From Siphonodentalium dalli (taxonomy: Eukaryota > Mollusca > Scaphopoda > Gadilida > Siphonodentaliidae), in assembly GCA_032622095.1 (NCBI GenBank), contig CP136064.1, positions 190,081,794-190,145,793 on the forward strand: DNA of 64,000 bases. The letters run 5' to 3'. Below the pieces are notes generated by a model that searched no databases, was not told the origin of the DNA, and worked only from the letters and a program-made list of their open reading frames with translations. Made by a program: the position numbers and the translations under genes. Shown here in pieces: positions 44,382 through 56,886 of this stretch (positions within the stretch are counted from its first letter, which is position 1; each line of letters starts with the position of its first letter).

Positions 44382-44915
44382 GCACAGTGCTTTCTTTTTA
44401 TTTGTATGTATGAAGTTTTAATTGCACATGCCGCTGTTATGACTGACTGTCGTGATTTCATATACTGGAAAGTCACCATTTGTGAATCGAAACGTTCCGA
44501 CATGTTCAAGATCGAAAATTGGGATCGTCAAGGTCGGTCTCGGAATATTGTTAAATGGACACAACTCGTTTAAACCTCAAACAGTACGTATACCTAATAT
44601 GGAAGTCGGAACAATGCAGGTCGATAAATACACGAAACACCGTTATACTCTAAAAATAGTCTTATCGAAATCACATTAATTTGACAGCTGTTTTCAATTA
44701 TTTTTTCTCACAGATTGAGACAAACGCTCTTTATGCGTACCGTATAAGGAATATATAAACACTGAACGCTCGATCTTTATTGTCTCGTGCTGATTAATTT
44801 TCCGAAAACAATATGACTTGAATAAGTCACGACATGATATGTATACATTTCATGTATTTCTCGACACATTTTGACCCCGAACCGGGCCTGACGAGGAGGG
44901 TATGTTCTTTGGCCT
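44309..44915 (+). repeat. Unit 31 (607 bp): single-gene unit
   Basis: Same 917-bp deletion junction as unit 28. Confidence 0.94.
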
Positions 44916-44987
44916 GGGGATGTAGCTCAGTGGTAGAGCGTTCGCTTTGCACGTGAAAGGCCCCGGGTTCGATCCCCGGCATCTCCA
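44916..44987 (+). tRNA. tRNA-Ala-TGC: tRNA-Ala (TGC), gene A variant C38, unit 32
   Basis: Loop TTTGCAC. Confidence 0.94.
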
Positions 44988-45227
44988 GCACAGTGCTTTC
45001 TTTTTATTTGTATGTATGAAGTTTTAATTGCACATGCCGCTGTTATGACTGACTGTCGTGATTTCATATACTGGAAAGTCACCATTTGTGAATCGAAACG
45101 TTCCGTCCTATATGCATAGCTATTAAATCACAACAAAGCAAATTTACCACTTCATCTGACTTCTCATCGAATAATAAATAGCTGTCTAATGTAGTCTCCA
45201 AACTTTGACGGACAAATTCTATCAGTT

Positions 45228-45299
45228 GGGGATGTAGCTCAGTGGTAGAGCGTTCGCTTTGCATGTGAAAGGCCCCGGGTTCGATCCCCGGCATCTCCA
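45228..45299 (+). tRNA. tRNA-Ala-TGC: tRNA-Ala (TGC), gene B, unit 32
   Basis: Consensus body. Confidence 0.97.
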
Positions 45300-45594
45300 A
45301 GAAATACTTTTGCACGAAAGTTAAAATTCGATTATGACGGTTTTGGTGATATTAATGGATGTAAATAATAGAAACAGCTTTCCCCATCGTTTTTCCGCGT
45401 GAAATCACGAAAACGAAAAAATTACTTTTCTGTATGCTCCGATGATATGATCCGATGCTCCGTGGTATTGTGTCCTTATATTGCAGTGTAATTTCTATCA
45501 TTTTATATTGAGATTAACATACTTCTTTTTTTCGTGGGAAATCAAAGGATTTATTATTTGTCGACAATAATATGGCCTTGCAATTTTACGGGCC

Positions 45595-45666
45595 GGGGAT
45601 GTAGCTCAGTGGTAGAGCGTTCGCTTCGCATGTGAAAGGCCCCGGGTTCAATCCCCGGCATCTCCA
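45595..45666 (+). tRNA. tRNA-Ala-CGC: tRNA-Ala (CGC), gene C, unit 32
   Basis: Consensus body. Confidence 0.97.
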
Positions 45667-46438
45667 AGGAAGGCGAATTTTGTTACAATATCTTGCACTA
45701 TATTTCATCAATGGCGGGTTTTGGTAAATTTTTACCCCATTCAATCTCATACAAAATTTATAGCACTCGATCTATTTTATCAGAGGCTGCTTTTTGGTAA
45801 TGTTTTGCACTATTCAAATCTCGCACAAAATCCCATGTGTACATTGTCCTGTATTTTTTATAATTTGTTTTATATATCAGTTCGTTTCATCCCATATTTT
45901 AGTTGCGGGAGGTAGCGTCTGTTTCACAGCATCACCCATAGAGACAAGTTGACGTCACAGACATGATGCACCATTCGTTCGCAATATGGACACCCAATAA
46001 TTTAGTTGGTTGTTTGATTACGACATGTTCAAGATCGAAAATTGGGATCGTCAAGGTCGGTCTCGGAATATTGTTAAATGGACACAACTCGTTTAAACCT
46101 CAAACAGTACGTATACATAATATGGAAGTCGGAACAATGCAGGTCGATAAATACACGAAACACCGTTATACTCTAAAAATAGTCTTATCGAAATCACATT
46201 AATTTGACAGCTGTTTTCAATTATTTTTTCTCACAGATTGAGACAAACGCTCTTTATGCGTACCGTATAAGGAATATATAAACACTGAACGCTCGATCTT
46301 TATTGTCTCGTGCTGATTAATTTTCCGAAAACAATATGACTTGAATAAGTCACGACATGATATGTATACATTTCATGTATTTCTCGACACATTTTGACCC
46401 CGAACCGGGCCTGACGAGGAGGGTATGTTCTTTGGCCT

Positions 46439-46510
46439 GGGGATGTAGCTCAGTGGTAGAGCGTTCGCTTTGCACGTGAAAGGCCCCGGGTTCGATCCCC
46501 GGCATCTCCA
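46439..46510 (+). tRNA. tRNA-Ala-TGC: tRNA-Ala (TGC), fused A/B gene with C38, unit 33
   Basis: Gene A upstream flank, gene B downstream flank. Confidence 0.95.
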
Positions 46511-46805
46511 AGAAATACTTTTGCACGAAAGTTAAAATTCGATTATGACGGTTTTGGTGATATTAATAGATGTAAATAATAGAAACAGCTTTCCCCATCG
46601 TTTTTCCGCGTGAAATCACGAAAACGAACAAATTACTTTTCTGTATGCTCCGATGATATGCTCCGATGCTCCGTGGTATTGTGTCCTTATATTGCAGTGT
46701 AATTTCTATCATTTTATATTGAGATTAACATACTTCTTTTTTTCGTGGGAAATCAAAGGATTTATTATTTGTCGACAATAATATGGCCTTGCAATTTTAC
46801 GGGCC

Positions 46806-46877
46806 GGGGATGTAGCTCAGTGGTAGAGCGTTCGCTTCGCATGTGAAAGGCCCCGGGTTCAATCCCCGGCATCTCCA
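46806..46877 (+). tRNA. tRNA-Ala-CGC: tRNA-Ala (CGC), gene C, unit 33
   Basis: Consensus body. Confidence 0.97.
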
Positions 46878-47659
46878 AGGAAGGCGAATTTTGTTACAAT
46901 ATCTTGCACTATATTTCATCAATGGCGGGTTTTGGTAAATTTTTACCCCATTCAATCTCATACAAAATTTATAGCACTCGATCTATTTTATCAGAGGCTG
47001 CTTTTTGGTAATGTTTTGCACTATTCAAATCTCGCACAAAATCCCATGTGTACATTGTCCTGTATTTTTTATAATTTGTTTTATATATCAGTTCGTTTCA
47101 TCCCATATTTTAGTTGCGGGAGGTAGCGTCTGTTTCACAGCATCACCCATAGACTATGATAGAGACAAGTTGACGTCACAGACATGATGCACCATTCGTT
47201 CGCAATATGGACACCCAATAATTTAGTTGGTTGTTTGATTACGACATGTTCAAGATCGAAAATTGGGATCGTCAAGGTCGGTCTCGGAATATTGTTAAAT
47301 GGACACAACTCGTTTAAACCTCAAACAGTACGTATACCTAATATGGAAGTCGGAACAATGCAGGTCGATAAATACACGAAACACCGTTATACTCTAAAAA
47401 TAGTCTTATCGAAATCACATTAATTTGACAGCTGTTTTCAATTATTTTTTCTCACAGATTGAGATAAACGCTCTTTATGCGTACCGTATAAGGAATATAT
47501 AAACACTGAACGCTCGATCTTTATTGTCTCGTGCTGATTAATTTTCCGAAAACAATATGACTTGAATAAGTCACGACATGATATGTATACATTTCATGTA
47601 TTTCTCGACACATTTTGACCCCGAACCGGGCCTGACGAGGAGGGTATGTTCTTTGGCCT

Positions 47660-47732
47660 GGGGATGTAGCTCAGTGGTAGAGCGTTCGCTTTGCATGTGA
47701 AAGGCCCCCGGGTTCGATCCCCGGCATCTCCA
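47660..47732 (+). tRNA. tRNA-Ala-TGC: tRNA-Ala (TGC), gene A extra-C variant, unit 34
   Basis: 73 nt, six-base variable loop. Confidence 0.88.
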
Positions 47733-47972
47733 GCACAGTGCTTTCTTTTTATTTGTATGTATGAAGTTTTAATTGCACATGCCGCTGTTATGACTGACTG
47801 TCGTGATTTCATATACTGGAAAGTCACCATTTGTGAATCGAAACGTTCCGTCCTATATGCATAGCTATTAAATCACAACAAAGCAAATTTACCACTTCAT
47901 CTGACTTCTCATCGAATAATAAATAGCTGTCTAATGTAGTCTCCAAACTTTGACGGACAAATTCTATCAGTT

Positions 47973-48044
47973 GGGGATGTAGCTCAGTGGTAGAGCGTTC
48001 GCTTTGCATGTGAAAGGCCCCGGGTTCGATCCCCGGCATCTCCA
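47973..48044 (+). tRNA. tRNA-Ala-TGC: tRNA-Ala (TGC), gene B, unit 34
   Basis: Consensus body. Confidence 0.97.
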
Positions 48045-48339
48045 AGAAATACTTTTGCACGAAAGTTAAAATTCGATTATGACGGTTTTGGTGATATTAA
48101 TAGATGTAAATAATAGAAACAGCTTTCCCCATCGTTTTTCCGCGTGAAATCACGAAAACGAACAAATTACTTTTCTGTATGCTCCGATGATATGCTCCGA
48201 TGCTCCGTGGTATTGTGTCCTTATATTGCAGTGTAATTTCTATCATTTTATATTGAGATTAACATACTTCTTTTTTTCGTGGGAAATCAAAGGATTTATT
48301 ATTTGTCGACAATAATATGGCCTTGCAATTTTACGGGCC

Positions 48340-48411
48340 GGGGATGTAGCTCAGTGGTAGAGCGTTCGCTTCGCATGTGAAAGGCCCCGGGTTCAATCCC
48401 CGGCATCTCCA
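48340..48411 (+). tRNA. tRNA-Ala-CGC: tRNA-Ala (CGC), gene C, unit 34
   Basis: Consensus body. Confidence 0.97.
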
Positions 48412-49113
48412 AGGAAGGCGAATTTTGTTACAATATCTTGCACTATATTTCATCAATGGCGGGTTTTGGTAAATTTTTACCCCATTCAATCTCATACAAA
48501 ATTTATAGCACTCGATCTATTTTATCAGAGGCTGCTTTTTGGTAATGTTTTGCACTATTCAAATCTCGATATTTTAGTTGCGGGAGGTAGCGTCTGTTTC
48601 ACAGCATCACCCATAGAGACAAGTTGACGTCACAGACATGATGCACCATTCGTTCGCAATATGGACACCCAATAATTTAGTTGGTTGTTTGATTACGACA
48701 TGTTCAAGATCGAAAATTGGGATCGTCAAGGTCGGTCTCGGAATATTGTTAAATGGACACAACTCGTTTAAACCTCAAACAGTACGTATACCTAATATGG
48801 AAGTCGGAACAATGCAGGTCGATAAATACACGAAACACCGTTTTACTCTAAAAATAGTCTTATCGAAATCACATTAATTTGACAGCTGTTTTCAATTATT
48901 TTTTCTCACAGATTGAGACAAACGCTCTTTATGCGTACCGTATAAGGAATATATAAACAATGAACGCTCGATCTTTATTGTCTCGTGCTGATTAATTTTC
49001 CGAAAACAATATGACTTGAATAAGTCACGACATGATATGTATACATTTCATGTATTTCTCGACACATTTTGACCCCGAACCGGGCCTGACGAGGAGGGTA
49101 TGTTCTTTGGCCT

Positions 49114-49186
49114 GGGGATGTAGCTCAGTGGTAGAGCGTTCGCTTTGCATGTGAAAGGCCCCCGGGTTCGATCCCCGGCATCTCCA
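49114..49186 (+). tRNA. tRNA-Ala-TGC: tRNA-Ala (TGC), gene A extra-C variant, sole gene of unit 35
   Basis: 73 nt, six-base variable loop. Confidence 0.88.
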
Positions 49187-49720
49187 GCACAGTGCTTTCT
49201 TTTTATTTGTATGTATGAAGTTTTAATTGCACATGCCGCTGTTATGACTGACTGTCGTGATTTCATATACTGGAAAGTCACCATTTGTGAATCGAAACGT
49301 TCCGACATGTTCAAGATCGAAAATTGGGATCGTCAAGGTCGGTCTCGGAATATTGTTAAATGGACACAACTCGTTTAAACCTCAAACAGTACGTATACCT
49401 AATATGGAAGTCGGAACAATGCAGGTCGATAAATACACGAAACACCGTTATACTCTAAAAATAGTCTTATCGAAATCACATTAATTTGACAGCTGTTTTC
49501 AATTATTTTTTCTCACAGATTGAGACAAACGCTCTTTATGCGTACCGTATAAGGAATATATAAACACTGAACGCTCGATCTTTATTGTCTCGTGCTGATT
49601 AATTTTCCGAAAACAATATGACTTGAATAAGTCACGACATGATATGTATACATTTCATGTATTTCTCGACACATTTTGACCCCGAACCGGGCCTGACGAG
49701 GAGGGTATGTTCTTTGGCCT
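49114..49720 (+). repeat. Unit 35 (607 bp): single-gene unit
   Basis: 917-bp deletion junction near 49304. Confidence 0.94.
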
Positions 49721-49792
49721 GGGGATGTAGCTCAGTGGTAGAGCGTTCGCTTTGCACGTGAAAGGCCCCGGGTTCGATCCCCGGCATCTCCA
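49721..49792 (+). tRNA. tRNA-Ala-TGC: tRNA-Ala (TGC), gene A variant C38, unit 36
   Basis: Loop TTTGCAC. Confidence 0.94.
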
Positions 49793-50032
49793 GCACAGTG
49801 CTTTCTTTTTATTTGTATGTATGAAGTTTTAATTGCACATGCCGCTGTTATGACTGACTGTCGTGATTTCATATACTGGAAAGTCACCATTTGTGAATCG
49901 AAACGTTCCGTCCTATATGCATAGCTATTAAATCACAACAAAGCAAATTTACCACTTCATCTGACTTCTCATCGAATAATAAATAGCTGTCTAATGTAGT
50001 CTCCAAACTTTGACGGACAAATTCTATCAGTT

Positions 50033-50104
50033 GGGGATGTAGCTCAGTGGTAGAGCGTTCGCTTTGCATGTGAAAGGCCCCGGGTTCGATCCCCGGCATC
50101 TCCA
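50033..50104 (+). tRNA. tRNA-Ala-TGC: tRNA-Ala (TGC), gene B, unit 36
   Basis: Consensus body. Confidence 0.97.
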
Positions 50105-50399
50105 AGAAATACTTTTGCACGAAAGTTAAAATTCGATTATGACGGTTTTGGTGATATTAATGGATGTAAATAATAGAAACAGCTTTCCCCATCGTTTTTC
50201 CGCGTGAAATCACGAAAACGAAAAAATTACTTTTCTGTATGCTCCGATGATATGATCCGATGCTCCGTGGTATTGTGTCCTTATATTGCAGTGTAATTTC
50301 TATCATTTTATATTGAGATTAACATACTTCTTTTTTTCGTGGGAAATCAAAGGATTTATTATTTGTCGACAATAATATGGCCTTGCAATTTTACGGGCC

Positions 50400-50471
50400 G
50401 GGGATGTAGCTCAGTGGTAGAGCGTTCGCTTCGCATGTGAAAGGCCCCGGGTTCAATCCCCGGCATCTCCA
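50400..50471 (+). tRNA. tRNA-Ala-CGC: tRNA-Ala (CGC), gene C, unit 36
   Basis: Consensus body. Confidence 0.97.
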
Positions 50472-51243
50472 AGGAAGGCGAATTTTGTTACAATATCTTG
50501 CACTATATTTCATCAATGGCGGGTTTTGGTAAATTTTTACCCCATTCAATCTCATACAAAATTTATAGCACTCGATCTATTTTATCAGAGGCTGCTTTTT
50601 GGTAATGTTTTGCACTATTCAAATCTCGCACAAAATCCCATGTGTACATTGTCCTGTATTTTTTATAATTTGTTTTATATATCAGTTCGTTTCATCCCAT
50701 ATTTTAGTTGCGGGAGGTAGCGTCTGTTTCACAGCATCACCCATAGAGACAAGTTGACGTCACAGACATGATGCACCATTCGTTCGCAATATGGACACCC
50801 AATAATTTAGTTGGTTGTTTGATTACGACATGTTCAAGATCGAAAATTGGGATCGTCAAGGTCGGTCTCGGAATATTGTTAAATGGACACAACTCGTTTA
50901 AACCTCAAACAGTACGTATACCTAATATGGAAGTCGGAACAATGCAGGTCGATAAATACACGAAACACCGTTATACTCTAAAAATAGTCTTATCGAAATC
51001 ACATTAATTTGACAGCTGTTTTCAATTATTTTTTCTCACAGATTGAGATAAACGCTCTTTATGCGTACCGTATAAGGAATATATAAACACTGAACGCTCG
51101 ATCTTTATTGTCTCGTGCTGATTCATTTTCCGAAAACAATATGACTTGAATAAGTCACGACATGATATGTATACATTTCATGTATTTCTCGACACATTTT
51201 GACCCCGAACCGGGCCTGACGAGGAGGGTATGTTCTTTGGCCT

Positions 51244-51316
51244 GGGGATGTAGCTCAGTGGTAGAGCGTTCGCTTTGCATGTGAAAGGCCCCCGGGTTCG
51301 ATCCCCGGCATCTCCA
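51244..51316 (+). tRNA. tRNA-Ala-TGC: tRNA-Ala (TGC), gene A extra-C variant, unit 37
   Basis: 73 nt, six-base variable loop; upstream flank has GATTCATTTT in place of GATTAATTTT (near 51124). Confidence 0.88.
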
Positions 51317-51556
51317 GCACAGTGCTTTCTTTTTATTTGTATGTATGAAGTTTTAATTGCACATGCCGCTGTTATGACTGACTGTCGTGATTTCATATAC
51401 TGGAAAGTCACCATTTGTGAATCGAAACGTTCCGTCCTATATGCATAGCTATTAAATCACAACAAAGCAAATTTACCACTTCATCTGACTTCTCATCGAA
51501 TAATAAATAGCTGTCTAATGTAGTCTCCAAACTTTGACGGACAAATTCTATCAGTT

Positions 51557-51628
51557 GGGGATGTAGCTCAGTGGTAGAGCGTTCGCTTTGCATGTGAAAG
51601 GCCCCGGGTTCGATCCCCGGCATCTCCA
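51557..51628 (+). tRNA. tRNA-Ala-TGC: tRNA-Ala (TGC), gene B, unit 37
   Basis: Consensus body. Confidence 0.97.
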
Positions 51629-51923
51629 AGAAATACTTTTGCACGAAAGTTAAAATTCGATTATGACGGTTTTGGTGATATTAATAGATGTAAATAATAG
51701 AAACAGCTTTCCCCATCGTTTTTCCGCGTGAAATCACGAAAACGAACAAATTACTTTTCTGTATGCTCCGATGATATGCTCCGATGCTCCGTGGTATTGT
51801 GTCCTTATATTGCAGTGTAATTTCTATCATTTTATATTGAGATTAACATACTTCTTTTTTTCGTGGGAAATCAAAGGATTTATTATTTGTCGACAATAAT
51901 ATGGCCTTGCAATTTTACGGGCC

Positions 51924-51995
51924 GGGGATGTAGCTCAGTGGTAGAGCGTTCGCTTCGCATGTGAAAGGCCCCGGGTTCAATCCCCGGCATCTCCA
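51924..51995 (+). tRNA. tRNA-Ala-CGC: tRNA-Ala (CGC), gene C, unit 37
   Basis: Consensus body. Confidence 0.97.
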
Positions 51996-52697
51996 AGGAA
52001 GGCGAATTTTGTTACAATATCTTGCACTATATTTCATCAATGGCGGGTTTTGGTAAATTTTTACCCCATTCAATCTCATACAAAATTTATAGCACTCGAT
52101 CTATTTTATCAGAGGCTGCTTTTTGGTAATGTTTTGCACTATTCAAATCTCGATATTTTAGTTGCGGGAGGTAGCGTCTGTTTCACAGCATCACCCATAG
52201 AGACAAGTTGACGTCACAGACATGATGCACCATTCGTTCGCAATATGGACACCCAATAATTTAGTTGGTTGTTTGATTACGACATGTTCAAGATCGAAAA
52301 TTGGGATCGTCAAGGTCGGTCTCGGAATATTGTTAAATGGACACAACTCGTTTAAACCTCAAACAGTACGTATACCTAATATGGAAGTCGGAACAATGCA
52401 GGTCGATAAATACACGAAACACCGTTTTACTCTAAAAATAGTCTTATCGAAATCACATTAATTTGACAGCTGTTTTCAATTATTTTTTCTCACAGATTGA
52501 GACAAACGCTCTTTATGCGTACCGTATAAGGAATATATAAACACTGAACGCTCGATCTTTATTGTCTCGTGCTGATTAATTTTCCGAAAACAATATGACT
52601 TGAATAAGTCACGACATGATATGTATACATTTCATGTATTTCTCGACACATTTTGACCCCGAACCGGGCCTGACGAGGAGGGTATGTTCTTTGGCCT

Positions 52698-52770
52698 GGG
52701 GATGTAGCTCAGTGGTAGAGCGTTCGCTTTGCATGTGAAAGGCCCCCGGGTTCGATCCCCGGCATCTCCA
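52698..52770 (+). tRNA. tRNA-Ala-TGC: tRNA-Ala (TGC), gene A extra-C variant, sole gene of unit 38
   Basis: 73 nt, six-base variable loop. Confidence 0.88.
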
Positions 52771-53304
52771 GCACAGTGCTTTCTTTTTATTTGTATGTAT
52801 GAAGTTTTAATTGCACATGCCGCTGTTATGACTGACTGTCGTGATTTCATATACTGGAAAGTCACCATTTGTGAATCGAAACGTTCCGACATGTTCAAGA
52901 TCGAAAATTGGGATCGTCAAGGTCGGTCTCGGAATATTGTTAAATGGACACAACTCGTTTAAACCTCAAACAGTACGTATACCTAATATGGAAGTCGGAA
53001 CAATGCAGGTCGATAAATACACGAAACACCGTTATACTCTAAAAATAGTCTTATCGAAATCACATTAATTTGACAGCTGTTTTCAATTATTTTTTCTCAC
53101 AGATTGAGACAAACGCTCTTTATGCGTACCGTATAAGGAATATATAAACACTGAACGCTCGATCTTTATTGTCTCGTGCTGATTAATTTTCCGAAAACAA
53201 TATGACTTGAATAAGTCACGACATGATATGTATACATTTCATGTATTTCTCGACACATTTTGACCCCGAACCGGGCCTGACGAGGAGGGTATGTTCTTTG
53301 GCCT
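52698..53304 (+). repeat. Unit 38 (607 bp): single-gene unit
   Basis: 917-bp deletion junction near 52888. The spacer just before it has AACACTGAACG, where most other single-gene units are preceded by AACAATGAACG. Confidence 0.94.
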
Positions 53305-53376
53305 GGGGATGTAGCTCAGTGGTAGAGCGTTCGCTTTGCACGTGAAAGGCCCCGGGTTCGATCCCCGGCATCTCCA
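53305..53376 (+). tRNA. tRNA-Ala-TGC: tRNA-Ala (TGC), gene A variant C38, unit 39
   Basis: Loop TTTGCAC. Confidence 0.94.
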
Positions 53377-53616
53377 GCACAGTGCTTTCTTTTTATTTGT
53401 ATGTATGAAGTTTTAATTGCACATGCCGCTGTTATGACTGACTGTCGTGATTTCATATACTGGAAAGTCACCATTTGTGAATCGAAACGTTCCGTCCTAT
53501 ATGCATAGCTATTAAATCACAACAAAGCAAATTTACCACTTCATCTGACTTCTCATCGAATAATAAATAGCTGTCTAATGTAGTCTCCAAACTTTGACGG
53601 ACAAATTCTATCAGTT

Positions 53617-53688
53617 GGGGATGTAGCTCAGTGGTAGAGCGTTCGCTTTGCATGTGAAAGGCCCCGGGTTCGATCCCCGGCATCTCCA
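53617..53688 (+). tRNA. tRNA-Ala-TGC: tRNA-Ala (TGC), gene B, unit 39
   Basis: Consensus body. Confidence 0.97.
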
Positions 53689-53983
53689 AGAAATACTTTT
53701 GCACGAAAGTTAAAATTCGATTATGACGGTTTTGGTGATATTAATGGATGTAAATAATAGAAACAGCTTTCCCCATCGTTTTTCCGCGTGAAATCACGAA
53801 AACGAAAAAATTACTTTTCTGTATGCTCCGATGATATGATCCGATGCTCCGTGGTATTGTGTCCTTATATTGCAGTGTAATTTCTATCATTTTATATTGA
53901 GATTAACATACTTCTTTTTTTCGTGGGAAATCAAAGGATTTATTATTTGTCGACAATAATATGGCCTTGCAATTTTACGGGCC

Positions 53984-54055
53984 GGGGATGTAGCTCAGTG
54001 GTAGAGCGTTCGCTTCGCATGTGAAAGGCCCCGGGTTCAATCCCCGGCATCTCCA
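53984..54055 (+). tRNA. tRNA-Ala-CGC: tRNA-Ala (CGC), gene C, unit 39
   Basis: Consensus body. Confidence 0.97.
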
Positions 54056-54827
54056 AGGAAGGCGAATTTTGTTACAATATCTTGCACTATATTTCATCAA
54101 TGGCGGGTTTTGGTAAATTTTTACCCCATTCAATCTCATACAAAATTTATAGCACTCGATCTATTTTATCAGAGGCTGCTTTTTGGTAATGTTTTGCACT
54201 ATTCAAATCTCGCACAAAATCCCATGTGTACATTGTCCTGTATTTTTTATAATTTGTTTTATATATCAGTTCGTTTCATCCCATATTTTAGTTGCGGGAG
54301 GTAGCGTCTGTTTCACAGCATCACCCATAGAGACAAGTTGACGTCACAGACATGATGCACCATTCGTTCGCAATATGGACACCCAATAATTTAGTTGGTT
54401 GTTTGATTACGACATGTTCAAGATCGAAAATTGGGATCGTCAAGGTCGGTCTCGGAATATTGTTAAATGGACACAACTCGTTTAAACCTCAAACAGTACG
54501 TATACATAATATGGAAGTCGGAACAATGCAGGTCGATAAATACACGAAACACCGTTATACTCTAAAAATAGTCTTATCGAAATCACATTAATTTGACAGC
54601 TGTTTTCAATTATTTTTTCTCACAGATTGAGACAAACGCTCTTTATGCGTACCGTATAAGGAATATATAAACACTGAACGCTCGATCTTTATTGTCTCGT
54701 GCTGATTAATTTTCCGAAAACAATATGACTTGAATAAGTCACGACATGATATGTATACATTTCATGTATTTCTCGACACATTTTGACCCCGAACCGGGCC
54801 TGACGAGGAGGGTATGTTCTTTGGCCT

Positions 54828-54899
54828 GGGGATGTAGCTCAGTGGTAGAGCGTTCGCTTTGCACGTGAAAGGCCCCGGGTTCGATCCCCGGCATCTCCA
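54828..54899 (+). tRNA. tRNA-Ala-TGC: tRNA-Ala (TGC), gene A variant C38, unit 40
   Basis: Loop TTTGCAC. Confidence 0.94.
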
Positions 54900-55139
54900 G
54901 CACAGTGCTTTCTTTTTATTTGTATGTATGAAGTTTTAATTGCACATGCCGCTGTTATGACTGACTGTCGTGATTTCATATACTGGAAAGTCACCATTTG
55001 TGAATCGAAACGTTCCGTCCTATATGCATAGCTATTAAATCACAACAAAGCAAATTTACCACTTCATCTGACTTCTCATCGAATAATAAATAGCTGTCTA
55101 ATGTAGTCTCCAAACTTTGACGGACAAATTCTATCAGTT

Positions 55140-55211
55140 GGGGATGTAGCTCAGTGGTAGAGCGTTCGCTTTGCATGTGAAAGGCCCCGGGTTCGATCCC
55201 CGGCATCTCCA
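55140..55211 (+). tRNA. tRNA-Ala-TGC: tRNA-Ala (TGC), gene B, unit 40
   Basis: Consensus body. Confidence 0.97.
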
Positions 55212-55506
55212 AGAAATACTTTTGCACGAAAGTTAAAATTCGATTATGACGGTTTTGGTGATATTAATGGATGTAAATAATAGAAACAGCTTTCCCCATC
55301 GTTTTTCCGCGTGAAATCACGAAAACGAAAAAATTACTTTTCTGTATGCTCCGATGATATGATCCGATGCTCCGTGGTATTGTGTCCTTATATTGCAGTG
55401 TAATTTCTATCATTTTATATTGAGATTAACATACTTCTTTTTTTCGTGGGAAATCAAAGGATTTATTATTTGTCGACAATAATATGGCCTTGCAATTTTA
55501 CGGGCC

Positions 55507-55578
55507 GGGGATGTAGCTCAGTGGTAGAGCGTTCGCTTCGCATGTGAAAGGCCCCGGGTTCAATCCCCGGCATCTCCA
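55507..55578 (+). tRNA. tRNA-Ala-CGC: tRNA-Ala (CGC), gene C, unit 40
   Basis: Consensus body. Confidence 0.97.
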
Positions 55579-56280
55579 AGGAAGGCGAATTTTGTTACAA
55601 TATCTTGCACTATATTTCATCAATGGCGGGTTTTGGTAAATTTTTACCCCATTCAATCTCATACAAAATTTATAGCACTCGATCTATTTTATCAGAGGCT
55701 GCTTTTTGGTAATGTTTTGCACTATTCAAATCTCGATATTTTAGTTGCGGGAGGTAGCGTCTGTTTCACAGCATCACCCATAGAGACAAGTTGACGTCAC
55801 AGACATGATGCACCATTCGTTCGCAATATGGACACCCAATAATTTAGTTGGTTGTTTGATTACGACATGTTCAAGATCGAAAATTGGGATCGTCAAGGTC
55901 GGTCTCGGAATATTGTTAAATGGACACAACTCGTTTAAACCTCAAACAGTACGTATACCTAATATGGAAGTCGGAACAATGCAGGTCGATAAATACACGA
56001 AACACCGTTTTACTCTAAAAATAGTCTTATCGAAATCACATTAATTTGACAGCTGTTTTCAATTATTTTTTCTCACAGATTGAGACAAACGCTCTTTATG
56101 CGTACCGTATAAGGAATATATAAACAATGAACGCTCGATCTTTATTGTCTCGTGCTGATTAATTTTCCGAAAACAATATGACTTGAATAAGTCACGACAT
56201 GATATGTATACATTTCATGTATTTCTCGACACATTTTGACCCCGAACCGGGCCTGACGAGGAGGGTATGTTCTTTGGCCT

Positions 56281-56352
56281 GGGGATGTAGCTCAGTGGTA
56301 GAGCGTTCGCTTTGCATGTGAAAGGCCCCGGGTTCGATCCCCGGCATCTCCA
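56281..56352 (+). tRNA. tRNA-Ala-TGC: tRNA-Ala (TGC), gene A, sole gene of unit 41
   Basis: Consensus 72-nt body with T38. Confidence 0.97.
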
Positions 56353-56886
56353 GCACAGTGCTTTCTTTTTATTTGTATGTATGAAGTTTTAATTGCACAT
56401 GCCGCTGTTATGACTGACTGTCGTGATTTCATATACTGGAAAGTCACCATTTGTGAATCGAAACGTTCCGACATGTTCAAGATCGAAAATTGGGATCGTC
56501 AAGGTCGGTCTCGGAATATTGTTAAATGGACACAACTCGTTTAAACCTCAAACAGTACGTATACCTAATATGGAAGTCGGAACAATGCAGGTCGATAAAT
56601 ACACGAAACACCGTTATACTCTAAAAATAGTCTTATCGAAATCACATTAATTTGACAGCTGTTTTCAATTATTTTTTCTCACAGATTGAGACAAACGCTC
56701 TTTATGCGTACCGTATAAGGAATATATAAACACTGAACGCTCGATCTTTATTGTCTCGTGCTGATTAATTTTCCGAAAACAATATGACTTGAATAAGTCA
56801 CGACATGATATGTATACATTTCATGTATTTCTCGACACATTTTGACCCCGAACCGGGCCTGACGAGGAGGGTATGTTCTTTGGCCT
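56281..56886 (+). repeat. Unit 41 (606 bp): single-gene unit without the extra C
   Basis: Same 917-bp deletion junction as unit 28, but gene A is the 72-nt consensus. The deletion and the extra C have therefore been separated by exchange or conversion. Confidence 0.94.

Larger units (their letters stand above)
44916..46438 (+). repeat. Unit 32 (1523 bp): three genes with C38 gene A
   Basis: Its C-A spacer has CGTATACATAATATGG (one base changed, near 46116), a marker shared with units 39, 42 and 47. Confidence 0.94.
46439..47659 (+). repeat. Unit 33 (1221 bp): fused-gene unit with 10-bp insertion
   Basis: Same type as units 23 and 26, here between two 3584-bp triplets. Confidence 0.94.
47660..49113 (+). 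repeat. Unit 34 (1454 bp): extra-C gene A, 70-bp deletion
   Basis: Opens the third 1454-607-1523 triplet. Confidence 0.94.
49721..51243 (+). repeat. Unit 36 (1523 bp): three genes with C38 gene A
   Basis: Full-length unit of the type at 41332. Confidence 0.94.
51244..52697 (+). repeat. Unit 37 (1454 bp): extra-C gene A, 70-bp deletion
   Basis: Opens the fourth 1454-607-1523 triplet. Confidence 0.94.
53305..54827 (+). repeat. Unit 39 (1523 bp): three genes with C38 gene A
   Basis: Carries the ATACATAATATGG marker, 8389 bp downstream of the same marker in unit 32. Confidence 0.94.
54828..56280 (+). repeat. Unit 40 (1453 bp): C38 gene A combined with the 70-bp deletion
   Basis: A recombinant type: a C38 gene A and ATGATCCGATG marker on the left, 70-bp deletion junction near 55735 on the right. 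Elsewhere after unit 21 the 70-bp deletion goes with the extra-C gene A, except in fused unit 43. Confidence 0.93.
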
